Positions 18,021 through 26,728 of a stretch of DNA of 64,000 nucleotides are shown here, in pieces. The notes beneath the pieces are model-generated. The model searched no databases and had not been told where the DNA came from. It was given only the letters and a program-made list of their open reading frames with translations. The stretch comes from Salinicoccus luteus DSM 17002. Lineage in GTDB: Bacteria > Bacillota > Bacilli > Staphylococcales > Salinicoccaceae. The stretch is taken from positions 1 to 64,000 of the forward strand of contig NZ_JONV01000011.1 in NCBI RefSeq assembly GCF_000712035.1, written 5' to 3'. Position 1 is the stretch's first letter, and each line of letters opens with the position of its first letter. The position numbers were made by a program, and so were the translations under genes.

Positions 18021-19214
18021 CTAACTCAGGTCACGGAACTCATGTGCGATGCGGTTCAGCGCCTCTTCAAGTACAGACCTTGGGGACGGTACACAGATTC
18101 TCTGGAAGTCATTGCCTTCCTCGCCGAACATCTTCCCGTCCTCAAGCAGCACATTGGCCCTGTTGTAGATGCGGTCATGCACTTCCTCCGGTGTGATGCC
18201 GTAGCCCGAGAAGTCCATCCACAGCACATATGTGCCCGCCGGACGTTCGACTTTGACCTTCGGCATTTCGCGCGACAGGAAATCGATTACGAAGTCGATG
18301 TTGCCATCGATGTACTCCCTGACCTGGTGGAGCCATTCATCCCCTTCCGTGTAGGCGGCGATGAGTGCGGAGACCGTGAATGGACTGGGCAGGCTCATCC
18401 CCTGCTCCTCCTGGAACTGCTTCCTCAAGCCTTCATCCGTAATCACCACATTCGTACAGTGCAGTCCGGCGAGGTTGAACGTCTTGTTGATGGCCGTCAG
18501 CGTGACGATATGATCCGTATGGGACGCCGCCTTGACGATCGGCGTGAACTTCTCCCCGATGCGGATCAGATCCCCATGGATTTCATCGGCGATGATGGTG
18601 ACGCCATTTTCACGGCAGATCTCTGAGAGGCGTGCAAGATCATCCTCCCGGAAGATGTTGCCCGTCGGATTGTGCGGATTGCACATGATGAACATCGTCG
18701 TATCATCCTCTTTGGCCAGCTTCTCGAAGTCATCGAAATCGATGTGGTAATGCCCCGCTTCGTCCCGCTCCAGCCCATTGTTCTTCACTGTACGGCCATT
18801 GCCTTCAATCGCCGAAGTGAATGGCGGATACACCGGCCGCTGGATGATGACGCCATCCCCCTTTTCGGAGAATGCCTTGACCGCAATGTTCAGGGAATGC
18901 ACCGTACCCGGGGCATATATGATCTCTTCCTTGTTGATTTCCCAGCCATATTTGTCCGAGAACCACTTCTGTATGGCTTCATAGTAGGCGGGGGGCGTAA
19001 TCGTATAGCCGAAGATCTGATGGTCCACCGTCCGCCTCAGTGCCTCGACGACCGGTTCTGCCACCTGGAAGTCCATATCTGCCGTGAACAGTGGAATCGT
19101 ATCCTCATCATATCGTTCCGTCAGGCCGAATTCCTTGATCAGTTCCCCGCCATCCCATTTCATGGCATAGGTGTTCCTTCTGTTTATCGGTGTATCGAAA
19201 TCATATTTCATCAT
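18021..19214 (-). CDS. patB: MalY/PatB-type PLP C-S lyase (cystathionine beta-lyase-like aminotransferase)
   Basis: This 397-residue fold-type I PLP enzyme has CNPHNPTGNIF (about 178-188), Asp210 in TIIADEIHGDL and the PLP lysine Lys244 in AINKTFNLAGL. MalY/PatB proteins act as cystathionine beta-lyases or cysteine desulfhydrases; some family members are also transaminases. The start pairs with AAGGAG six bases upstream. It lies just upstream of the trp leader on the same strand but is separated from it by the trp promoter. The substrate cannot be assigned from sequence. Confidence 0.85.
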   Translation of the reverse strand: MMKYDFDTPINRRNTYAMKWDGGELIKEFGLTERYDEDTIPLFTADMDFQVAEPVVEALRRTVDHQIFGYTITPPAYYEAIQKWFSDKYGWEINKEEIIYAPGTVHSLNIAVKAFSEKGDGVIIQRPVYPPFTSAIEGNGRTVKNNGLERDEAGHYHIDFDDFEKLAKEDDTTMFIMCNPHNPTGNIFREDDLARLSEICRENGVTIIADEIHGDLIRIGEKFTPIVKAASHTDHIVTLTAINKTFNLAGLHCTNVVITDEGLRKQFQEEQGMSLPSPFTVSALIAAYTEGDEWLHQVREYIDGNIDFVIDFLSREMPKVKVERPAGTYVLWMDFSGYGITPEEVHDRIYNRANVLLEDGKMFGEEGNDFQRICVPSPRSVLEEALNRIAHEFRDLS

Positions 19215-19232
19215 AACCGCTCCTTGTAGATA

Positions 19233-19276
19233 TGTTCATATGGAACAATTATAGACTTTGATGCGGCGAACTTGAA
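19233..19276 (-). promoter_or_regulatory. Candidate patB promoter with overlapping palindrome
   Basis: Minus strand TTCAAG (19276-19271), 17-base spacer, TATAAT (19253-19248). Directly downstream is the near-palindrome TGTTCCATATGAACA (19247-19233), positioned where a repressor would block initiation. The regulator is unknown. Confidence 0.35.
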
Positions 19277-19318
19277 ATGATTCAACTTGAAACCCCCTCC
19301 AATAGGGAGAGGACCATC

Positions 19319-19702
19319 CTATACCGCCCTGTCCATGCATGTGACCAGGCGGTCCTCTATATCCTGGGCGAACTGCTTGAGCGCGTCATCATTGACCATT
19401 TCAATCAGTGCCGTCGGTTTAGGAAGGCCGATCTTCGTCGTACCTCCGTCTTCATAGACGACGATCTTGCATGGCAGGAAGTAGCCGACCATCTGGTTCT
19501 CCTCGAGGACATTCTTCGCTTCCTGGGGATTGCATACTTCAAGGACACGGTATGGCTGATCGAACTCCAGGCCTTTCGATTCCAGCGTCTCCTTGATGTC
19601 GAAGTGCCACAGGACACCGAACTTCTCCTCCTTCAGGCTGGCTTCAAGTGATGATACTGCGTCTTCAATCGGCTGATCCGTCTCTACTGTGTAGTGGAAC
19701 AT
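19319..19702 (-). CDS. DUF302 domain protein
   Basis: A 127-residue soluble protein with the DUF302 pattern: VLWHFDIKETLESKG, PYRVLEVCNPQEAK, and a conserved FLPCKIVVYEDGG strand with a single cysteine. The fold resembles thioredoxin/TBP-like alpha-beta proteins, and members are often found near redox or efflux genes; the function is unknown. It lies between patB and tetR on the minus strand. A weak GC-rich stem with a short T tract follows its stop. Confidence 0.75.
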   Translation of the reverse strand: MFHYTVETDQPIEDAVSSLEASLKEEKFGVLWHFDIKETLESKGLEFDQPYRVLEVCNPQEAKNVLEENQMVGYFLPCKIVVYEDGGTTKIGLPKPTALIEMVNDDALKQFAQDIEDRLVTCMDRAV

Positions 19703-19764
19703 GCATTCATCTCCTTGTCGAATCTATTTGCATAAGTACTCTACCCGTTAAGGAGGCTGATGAT

Positions 19765-20361
19765 TCATGGAGCCTGCCGGTCGTTCAGCATGCTGTTGGT
19801 GATGTTCAATGTACCGATATGTGCCACCCGGTCATACAGTGCACTCAGTTCGCACTCCGAAATGTTCTGTCCATTCTCCACCCACAGCTGGTACATGTTG
19901 ATCATGCCCGATATATGGTATTCGATGATGTATTCGTACTCCCTTTCTTCCCTGATTCCCAGCTCACGGACGTAATTCATGATGATGTTCCGCACCCGTG
20001 CCTTCATCTCGTGCGGGAATTTCGGGTCCCCTTCGGGGCCCAGCAGGATTGCGATGCGGTCGCCATGCTCCCTGATATAGTCGGATACACCGTTCAGCGA
20101 CTCCTTTATCTTCCCGCCGTTATCCCGTATCTCCTTCAGAGGGTCGAGGATCATGTCCTCTGTCGGCATTACTGTGGCCTTCTGTATTTCCAGCACTTCG
20201 TAGACATCGGAGAAGTATGTATAGAATGTTCCTCTGTTGTAGCCCGCAAGGTCCGTAATCTCCTTGACGGTGATTTTTTCCAATGGCTTCTCTATGTAGA
20301 GCGACCAGAATGCTTCGAGAAGATTTTTCCTCGTCTCCTCTTTCCGACTTAATTTCGACAT
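19765..20361 (-). CDS. TetR-family transcriptional regulator
   Basis: A 198-residue regulator with an N-terminal helix-turn-helix (ITVKEITDLAGYNRGTFYTYF, about residues 29-49) and a divergent all-helical ligand domain. The start is the ATG of MSKLSRKEE, seven bases after AAAGGAG. It is divergent from the RND pump gene with about 136 bases between, so the likely role is repression of the pump in the absence of a hydrophobic inducer, as in FarR- or AcrR-type pairs. The inducer is unknown. Confidence 0.85.
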   Translation of the reverse strand: MSKLSRKEETRKNLLEAFWSLYIEKPLEKITVKEITDLAGYNRGTFYTYFSDVYEVLEIQKATVMPTEDMILDPLKEIRDNGGKIKESLNGVSDYIREHGDRIAILLGPEGDPKFPHEMKARVRNIIMNYVRELGIREEREYEYIIEYHISGMINMYQLWVENGQNISECELSALYDRVAHIGTLNITNSMLNDRQAP

Positions 20362-20400
20362 ATTCATACTCCTTTCCAACACTTCGCAGTGGATTGTATA

Positions 20401-20451
20401 TTGAATCGCATCTATAATTTAACTATTATTAAGTATTATACAACATGTTGT
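20401..20451 (+). promoter_or_regulatory. Candidate promoter and operator of the RND pump
   Basis: TTGAAT (20401-20406), 17-base spacer, TATTAT (20424-20429). Just past the expected start point is the perfect 12-bp palindrome ACAACATGTTGT (20440-20451). Its position between divergent tetR and pump genes suggests the TetR operator. Confidence 0.5.
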
Positions 20452-20497
20452 TGGATTAAAACATGCATTTTTCATATTAAATTAGGAGTGAAAATAT

Positions 20498-23400
20498 TTG
20501 AAGCTAGCAGATTTTTCAATAAAGAGGCCCAAATTTACAATCGTAGTAATGATCATCCTGATCCTTCTGGGGGCCGTTTCCTTGACCCGCCTCCCGCTCC
20601 AGCTTCTGCCGAATGTGCAGCCGCCGGTTGCTGCAGTGGCAACCACCTATCAGGGTGCCGGGCCTGAAGAGGTGATGGAGGATGTCACCGAGCCGCTTGA
20701 AGCGGAGCTGTCGACCCTCAGCGGACTGTCGAACATCTCCTCCCAGTCACAGGAGAGTTCGTCCATCATTCTGCTCGAATTCGGCTATGACATGACTATA
20801 GACGAAGTCGAAAATGAAATCACACGAACGATCGAGAATGTGAACCTGCCGGACCAGGCGGGGGACCCTTCCTTCCTTGAATTCGACATCACGATGTTCC
20901 CGAGCATGACGCTTGCCGTCACATCGGAAAACGAAAGTGTCAGCGAGTTCCAGGGGCAGGTCGATGACCTCATCGGTGAGCTCGAAAACATCAACGGTGT
21001 TGCCTCCATCAGTGAAACAGGAAACATCACCGAAGAGATTGCCGTCACCTTGGATACAGAGGCACTCGAGGAGTACCAGATGAGCCAGAGTGATGTGGCC
21101 GGAATCATCGAAGCCAACAACATCTCCATCCCGAACGCAACCATCGTCGATGAAGAATCCCAGGAGGCCATATCGACACGTACGGTGAGCAGCATCGATG
21201 GTGTGGAAGCCCTCCAGGAACTTGTGCTGGTCGATCTTCCTGAAGATGCCGGCACCATCACACTCGATGATGTGGCCGATGTCGCAATAAATGAACAGGA
21301 CAACGATGTCATCACACGCCTGAACCAGGACGATGCGATGCAGATTGAAATGAGCCTTGCCTCCGATGCGAATGCATCGACGGTCAACAGTGAGTTCCGT
21401 TCCGTCCTTGAAGAACAGCTCGATATGGAAGAGTTTGAAAATCTGACGGTGGAGACGCTGTACGACGAAGGTGAATACATCGATGTCGCCGTCAACAGTG
21501 TCTATCTGTCGCTGATCAGCGGGGCCATCCTTGCGATGGTCGTACTGTTTGCCTTCCTGCGCAACCTGAAGTCCCCTCTGATCATCGGAATCGCAATTCC
21601 GTTTTCCGTGATCACGACGTTCGCCCTGCTGTACTTCACCGACATCAGCATCAACATGATGACGCTCGGCGGTCTGGCGCTCGGAATCGGGATGCTTGTC
21701 GACAACGCAGTCGTCGTCATTGAAAACATATACCGTCATCTGTCCATGGGCAAAACGCCGAGACAGGCTGCAAGTGATGGTGCCAAGGAAGTGGCAGCGG
21801 CCATCACCGCCTCTTCCATGACGACAGCTGCCGTCTTCCTGCCGGTCGTGTTCGTCAGCGGGCTGGTTGGACAGCTGTTCACACCGTTTGCCATCACAGT
21901 GGTGTTCAGCCTGCTCGCCTCCCTGTTCGTGGCTCTGACTGTCGTACCGATGATCGCCAGCCGGATCCTCAAGGCGCCGGATGAGAACGAAGAGCGGAAG
22001 CGCCAGAACAGGTCCTACATGAGAGGGCTCAGGAAGCTCTCCCGATGGACACTCGCCCATCGCATGCTCGTCCTGCTCCTGACCGCGCTCATACTCGTTG
22101 TCGGTGCCATCGGCATCTACATCCAGGGCATCGACCTGCTGCCGGAGAGTGATGAGGGTACACTGATGGTTGAGGTCGAAATGCCGCAGGACGCCATCCT
22201 TTCCGATACTGAAGAGACCATCAGTCTGATAGAGGACAAACTCGAGGAGTACTCCGAAGTTGATATCTACATGAGCACCATCGGTTCTGCCTCGACGATG
22301 AGTCCGGTCGATGAAAGCAATGTCGGAAACGTCATGGCCACACTTGTCGACGCAAGCGAACGCAGTGTAACAACCAATGAGTTCATCCGCGACATTGAAA
22401 GCGAAATAGAAAATGTGGACCAGTCTGCAGACATCAGTGTCAATCCGATGTCGCAGGCCGGCACCGGATCGAATCCCAATACACTGACCCTGAATGTGGC
22501 GGATGAAAATTCCGACCGCCTGAAGGAATCCGAAGATATCATCATCGAAGCGCTGGAGGATGACAGTGAGATTGAAAGCGTCACATCCAGCCGGGAAAAT
22601 ATGATCGAGGAACTCCAGGTCCGTGTCGACCGTGCGGCTGCCCGTGAGAACGGCCTGCAACCGGCCGAAATCGGCACATCGATCTACGAAGCGACAAACG
22701 GCGTTTCCGCCTCCACAGTGGACGAAGGCGACGACTACCTTACGATCAACGTCAAATATCCGGAGAGCGTCCTCTCCAGTGTCGAGGCCTTCCAGGATAT
22801 CCAGATTGCCAACAGCCAGGGGGAATATGTCTCCGTCGGCGATGTGGCTGAACTTGAAGAGGCGGAAATGCTCCCGCTCATCAACCGTGATGACCAGCGT
22901 GAGACGAGCGAACTTACGGTCAGCTATTCTTCCGACATGAGCCTGAATGAAGCAGGCAGTCACGTCGAATCCATCGTTGATGATGCAGACTTCAGCGATG
23001 AAACCGAGACTTCAATCGGCGGCGACCTTGAAATGCTGACGGATGCAATGCCTCAGCTCATCCTCGCCATTGCACTTGGAATCATATTCATCTATCTTGT
23101 TATGGTGGCACAGTTCGAATCATTCAAGCACCCATTCGTCGTCATCTTCACACTGCCGCTCAGCATCATCGGTGTGATGTTCTCACTGCTCATCACGAAC
23201 AACCCGCTTAGTCTCATTGCCTTTGTCGGCATCATCCTGCTGCTCGGTATCGTAGTCAACAACTCGATACTGCTCGTCGACTACATCAACCAGCAGAAGG
23301 AAAAAGGCATGCCGGTACTTGAAGCGATCGAGAAGAGTGTCCAGGACCGTTTCCGCCCGATCGTCATTACCGCACTGACGACTGCACTCGGGATGCTGCC

Positions 23401-23806
23401 ACTCGCCATCGGTATTGGGGAAGGTGCTGAACTCATCGCTCCGATGGGCATCGTCGTCATCGGCGGTCTCGTCAGCAGTACTCTCCTGACACTGTTCATC
23501 ATTCCAATCATCTACAGCTACTTCGACAGCGAAACACGCAAGATGAACAAGAAGTACATGACTCCGGAAGGTGAAATCATCACCCAGAAGGAAATCGATG
23601 CACAGAAGCGTGAAGAGGAAGCAGCACATTCCGAAAATGAATACGACTATAATTCGGGAGCTGCAGAATCGGAAGCGCCAGACTACGATGCACCGAAAGT
23701 GTATGAAGATACACCATCCTCCGAGTCCCGCGATACAGAAAGGGACTACATCGAAGAGATGGAACGGCTGATCGACAAGATGAAGAATGATAGAAGAAAA
23801 GAATAG
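20498..23806 (+). CDS. RND-family efflux transporter (AcrB/SwrC-like)
   Basis: An 1102-residue inner-membrane pump with the RND layout: a first transmembrane helix, a large extracytoplasmic loop, TM2-6 (about 335-500), a second loop, and TM8-12 (about 850-1005). Family motifs are visible, including GIGMLVDNAVVVIENI in TM4, where the Asp is the proton-relay site, and SPVDESNVG in the second loop. Single-component RND pumps of Gram-positives such as SwrC export surfactant-like or fatty compounds. No membrane fusion protein gene is adjacent. The start is TTG with AGGAGTG upstream. The C-terminal 90 residues are an unusually long, charged cytosolic tail. Confidence 0.88.
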   Translation: MKLADFSIKRPKFTIVVMIILILLGAVSLTRLPLQLLPNVQPPVAAVATTYQGAGPEEVMEDVTEPLEAELSTLSGLSNISSQSQESSSIILLEFGYDMTIDEVENEITRTIENVNLPDQAGDPSFLEFDITMFPSMTLAVTSENESVSEFQGQVDDLIGELENINGVASISETGNITEEIAVTLDTEALEEYQMSQSDVAGIIEANNISIPNATIVDEESQEAISTRTVSSIDGVEALQELVLVDLPEDAGTITLDDVADVAINEQDNDVITRLNQDDAMQIEMSLASDANASTVNSEFRSVLEEQLDMEEFENLTVETLYDEGEYIDVAVNSVYLSLISGAILAMVVLFAFLRNLKSPLIIGIAIPFSVITTFALLYFTDISINMMTLGGLALGIGMLVDNAVVVIENIYRHLSMGKTPRQAASDGAKEVAAAITASSMTTAAVFLPVVFVSGLVGQLFTPFAITVVFSLLASLFVALTVVPMIASRILKAPDENEERKRQNRSYMRGLRKLSRWTLAHRMLVLLLTALILVVGAIGIYIQGIDLLPESDEGTLMVEVEMPQDAILSDTEETISLIEDKLEEYSEVDIYMSTIGSASTMSPVDESNVGNVMATLVDASERSVTTNEFIRDIESEIENVDQSADISVNPMSQAGTGSNPNTLTLNVADENSDRLKESEDIIIEALEDDSEIESVTSSRENMIEELQVRVDRAAARENGLQPAEIGTSIYEATNGVSASTVDEGDDYLTINVKYPESVLSSVEAFQDIQIANSQGEYVSVGDVAELEEAEMLPLINRDDQRETSELTVSYSSDMSLNEAGSHVESIVDDADFSDETETSIGGDLEMLTDAMPQLILAIALGIIFIYLVMVAQFESFKHPFVVIFTLPLSIIGVMFSLLITNNPLSLIAFVGIILLLGIVVNNSILLVDYINQQKEKGMPVLEAIEKSVQDRFRPIVITALTTALGMLPLAIGIGEGAELIAPMGIVVIGGLVSSTLLTLFIIPIIYSYFDSETRKMNKKYMTPEGEIITQKEIDAQKREEEAAHSENEYDYNSGAAESEAPDYDAPKVYEDTPSSESRDTERDYIEEMERLIDKMKNDRRKE

Positions 23807-23818
23807 ATTGCATAATAA

Positions 23819-23857
23819 AGAGCCTGTTCTCCAACTTTTGGAGAACAGGCTCTTTTT
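23819..23857. terminator. Bidirectional terminator between RND pump and glutamate dehydrogenase 1
   Basis: AGAGCCTGTTCTCC and its complement are separated by seven bases, with TTTTT on plus and a T tract on minus after AGAGCC. It serves the convergent genes. Confidence 0.85.
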
Positions 23858-23921
23858 GGTCTGCCGCATAATTGGGGAATGGCCATGCACGCTCTGCGTG
23901 CTGAGGGGCCCTACCGGCCCA

Positions 23922-25166
23922 CTATGCCCATCCTCTGAATCTGACAGCTTCCGACGTCCGCTTGATGCCCACAGTATAGGCCGCAAGCCTCATGTCCATA
24001 TCACGCGCTTCATGCAGGCGGTATATGGCATCGAATGCCTTTGTCATTTTCTTCTCAAGCAGTTCCTGTATTTCCTCCTCTTCCCAATAGAAGCCCTGTT
24101 TGTTCTGGACCCATTCGAAATAGGAGACTGTTACACCACCGGCAGAAGCGAGCACATCGGGAATGATGAGTGTGCCCTTTTCCGTAAGGATGCGGGTTGC
24201 TTCTTCCGTCGTCGGCCCGTTGGCTGCTTCACAGATGATATCCGCCTTGATGCGTTCGGCATTCAGTTCGGTGATCTGGTTGGCGATTGCTGCCGGGATG
24301 AGGACATCACAATCAACCTCAAGCAGTTCCTCATTCGTGAGGACGCTGACTGACATATGGTCCGCAAGATCGACTTTTTCACGATTATTGATGACGAAAT
24401 CTATATCAATACCTTCAGGGCTATACAGGGCACGGGAAGATCTCGAGATGCCGACGATCTTTGCTCCTTTGTCATAGAGCATTTTTGATATGTAGCTGCC
24501 TGCATTTCCGAATCCCTGTACGACGACCCGTGCCTCCTCGATTGGTATTCCCCTCTTTTCCATCGCCTGCTCGACACATATGACCGCCCCCATTGCGGTA
24601 GCTGTTTCACGGCCTTTCGATCCGCCTACTGCAAGCGGCTTGCCTGTAATGAATTCAAATGGATCATCCGAGTTCTTGACGCTGTATTCGTCCATCATCC
24701 ATGCCATCACCTGAGCATTGGTGTAGACGTCAGGCGCAGGGATGTCCTTTGTCGGCCCTACAATCTGGGAGACGGCCCGTACATAGCCCCTGGCCACCCC
24801 TTCGAGCTCCCTCGTACTCATCACTCTCGGATCACAGATGACGCCGCCCTTGCCGCCTCCGTATGGGATGTCCACGATTCCCGCCTTCAATGTCATCCAC
24901 ATGGATAATGCAACCACTTCATCTTCTGTGACATCGGGGTGGAATCTGATACCGCCCTTCGTCGGTCCTGCAGCATCGTTATGCTGGGCGCGGTATCCTG
25001 TAAACACTTCTATGGAACCATCGTCCATTTCTACAGGTATGCGGACTTTCAATACTCTGAGCGGCTCCTTGATGAGGTCGTACATTCCTTCGTCATATCC
25101 AAGATTATCCAGTGCCTGATGGATGACCTTTTGAGTGGATGTGATGAGATTCGATTTTTCTGTCAT
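23922..25166 (-). CDS. gudB: NAD-dependent glutamate dehydrogenase, paralogue 1
   Basis: It oxidatively deaminates glutamate to 2-oxoglutarate and ammonia. The 414-residue protein has PTKGGIRFHP, PYGGGKGGV with the catalytic Lys, GPTKDIPAPDV with the catalytic Asp, and the Rossmann segment VQGFGNAGSY. The start is the ATG of MTEKSNLIT, with AAAGGAGAGG upstream. Longer upstream starts would translate a leader that holds a long inverted repeat. It is a close paralogue of the neighbouring 25415-26659 gene, but codon choice looks richer in G+C here. Either could be the GudB or RocG equivalent. Confidence 0.93.
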   Translation of the reverse strand: MTEKSNLITSTQKVIHQALDNLGYDEGMYDLIKEPLRVLKVRIPVEMDDGSIEVFTGYRAQHNDAAGPTKGGIRFHPDVTEDEVVALSMWMTLKAGIVDIPYGGGKGGVICDPRVMSTRELEGVARGYVRAVSQIVGPTKDIPAPDVYTNAQVMAWMMDEYSVKNSDDPFEFITGKPLAVGGSKGRETATAMGAVICVEQAMEKRGIPIEEARVVVQGFGNAGSYISKMLYDKGAKIVGISRSSRALYSPEGIDIDFVINNREKVDLADHMSVSVLTNEELLEVDCDVLIPAAIANQITELNAERIKADIICEAANGPTTEEATRILTEKGTLIIPDVLASAGGVTVSYFEWVQNKQGFYWEEEEIQELLEKKMTKAFDAIYRLHEARDMDMRLAAYTVGIKRTSEAVRFRGWA

Positions 25167-25221
25167 GCTTTCCTCTCCTTTTCGCATATCTTTGCTGTCC
25201 ATTGAATTGAATCTTTTATGT

Positions 25222-25270
25222 ATATTTATGCTGTGATGATGTTCAATTGGGATCATCACAGCATAAATAT
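25222..25270 (-). repeat. 19-bp-arm inverted repeat in the leader of glutamate dehydrogenase 1
   Basis: ATATTTATGCTGTGATGAT (25222-25240) and its exact complement (25252-25270) are separated by 11 bases. No T tract follows on minus, so a simple terminator is unlikely. It sits 55-105 bases upstream of the start codon, where it could be a 5' UTR hairpin or a protein-binding site. Confidence 0.7.
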
Positions 25271-25371
25271 TCACTCACTTGGACTGCGTATTATTATGAA
25301 TTTTGAATATATTTAAATATTTATAATAATACATTTACTCGAATAAATCAATAGTATAGCCAGTAGGCATG

Positions 25372-25405
25372 AAAAAAGGACCGAACAAATGTCCGGTCCT
25401 TTTTT
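25372..25405. terminator. Bidirectional terminator after glutamate dehydrogenase 2
   Basis: GGACCG ... CGGTCC is flanked by six A and six T. On minus it ends the 25415-26659 transcript, so the two glutamate dehydrogenases are separately transcribed. Confidence 0.85.
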
Positions 25406-25414
25406 CAGTTGATG

Positions 25415-26659
25415 CTATGCCCAGCCTCTGTAGCGTGCAGCTTCTGCGGTACGTTTGATACCGATGATATATGCAGCAAGACGCATATCAATATGCCGCT
25501 TCTCATGGAGGTCATAGATTTCGTTGAATGCTTTCTTAAGCTTGATTTCAAGCTTTTCATTCACTTCTTCTTCATCCCAGTAATAGCCCTGGTTGTTCTG
25601 AACCCATTCAAAGTAGGAAACAGTGACGCCGCCTGCGGATGCAAGCACATCCGGAACGATGAGTACACCTTTATCCGTGAGGATTTGGGTCGCTTCTTTG
25701 GTCGTCGGACCATTGGCGGCTTCACAGATGATGTCGGCCTTGATGTTGTCCGCATTCTTTTCGGTAATCTGATTGGCGATTGCTGCCGGAATGAGTACAT
25801 CACAGTCAATATCGAAGAGTTCTTCACCTGCAAGTACATCATCGAAAAGGTTGGTCACCATGCCGAAGCTGTCACGACGGTCAAGAAGGTAGTCGATATC
25901 AAGCCCATCCGGATCATGAAGAGCGCCGTTCGCATCCGAGATGCCGACGATCTTCGCTCCCCTATCGGACAGGATTTTCGCCAGGAAGCTTCCTGCATTC
26001 CCGAATCCCTGGATGACTACACGTATATCATCCATCTTCTTGTCGCGCTTTTCAAGCGCCTGCTCAAGACAAAGGATGACACCCATCGCTGTAGCACGAT
26101 CACGGCCCTGGGAGCCCCCAAGGACGAGTGGTTTCCCCGTGATGAAGCCTGGAGAATTGAATTCATCAATGATGCTGTATTCATCCATCATCCATGCCAT
26201 GATCTGCGAGTTGGTAAAGACATCCGGTGCCGGAATGTCCTTTGTCGGTCCGACAATCTGGGAGATTGAACGTACATAGCCGCGACTCAGACGCTCTACC
26301 TCGGCAATGCTCATTTCCCGTGGATCACATACGATCCCACCTTTACCACCGCCATACGGCAAGTCTACAATGCCTGATTTCAAAGTCATCCACATGGATA
26401 GTGCGACAACTTCTTCTTCATTGACATCCGGGTGGAAACGCACACCACCCTTTGTTGGTCCAACAGCATCATTGTGCTGCGCACGATAGCCGGTGAACAC
26501 TTTAACGGAACCGTCATCCATACGCACCGGAATACGTACTTTTAAAAGACGCATCGGTTCTTTGATCAGTTCATACATTCCCTCATCAAACCCGAGTTTG
26601 TCCAAAGCCTCATGGATGATTGCTTGTGTGGAAGTGATAAGATTTGATTTCTCTGACAT
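25415..26659 (-). CDS. gudB: NAD-dependent glutamate dehydrogenase, paralogue 2
   Basis: The same 414-residue length and architecture as its neighbour: PTKGGVRFHP, PYGGGKGGIVCDP, GPTKDIPAPDVFTN and VIQGFGNAGSF. It lies 69 bases downstream of rocD, as gudB does in staphylococci, so this copy probably holds the ancestral position and the other is the duplicate. It feeds glutamate carbon from RocD and RocA into the TCA cycle. GAGGCGG precedes the ATG. The catalytic residues are intact in both copies. Confidence 0.94.
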   Translation of the reverse strand: MSEKSNLITSTQAIIHEALDKLGFDEGMYELIKEPMRLLKVRIPVRMDDGSVKVFTGYRAQHNDAVGPTKGGVRFHPDVNEEEVVALSMWMTLKSGIVDLPYGGGKGGIVCDPREMSIAEVERLSRGYVRSISQIVGPTKDIPAPDVFTNSQIMAWMMDEYSIIDEFNSPGFITGKPLVLGGSQGRDRATAMGVILCLEQALEKRDKKMDDIRVVIQGFGNAGSFLAKILSDRGAKIVGISDANGALHDPDGLDIDYLLDRRDSFGMVTNLFDDVLAGEELFDIDCDVLIPAAIANQITEKNADNIKADIICEAANGPTTKEATQILTDKGVLIVPDVLASAGGVTVSYFEWVQNNQGYYWDEEEVNEKLEIKLKKAFNEIYDLHEKRHIDMRLAAYIIGIKRTAEAARYRGWA

Positions 26660-26728
26660 TTTATATCCGCCTCTTTTATGGAACTGTTTTCACTGTTATT
26701 GTAACATATTAATTACTATTTGAAAGTG

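Noticed and set aside
20747-22963. 738-codon open frame on minus, antisense to the RND pump
   Set aside because: The pump is a clear family member over its full length. The antisense frame shows no domain and no start signals, so it is a codon-bias artefact.
25231-25261. CRP/FNR-like TGTGA ... TCACA pair
   Set aside because: The half-sites are about 20 bases apart instead of six, and they are explained by the longer 19-bp inverted repeat.
23922-25274. N-terminally extended glutamate dehydrogenase starting at 25274
   Set aside because: The extension is encoded by the inverted repeat and has no ribosome site. The internal ATG at 25166 has AAAGGAGAGG and aligns with the paralogue.
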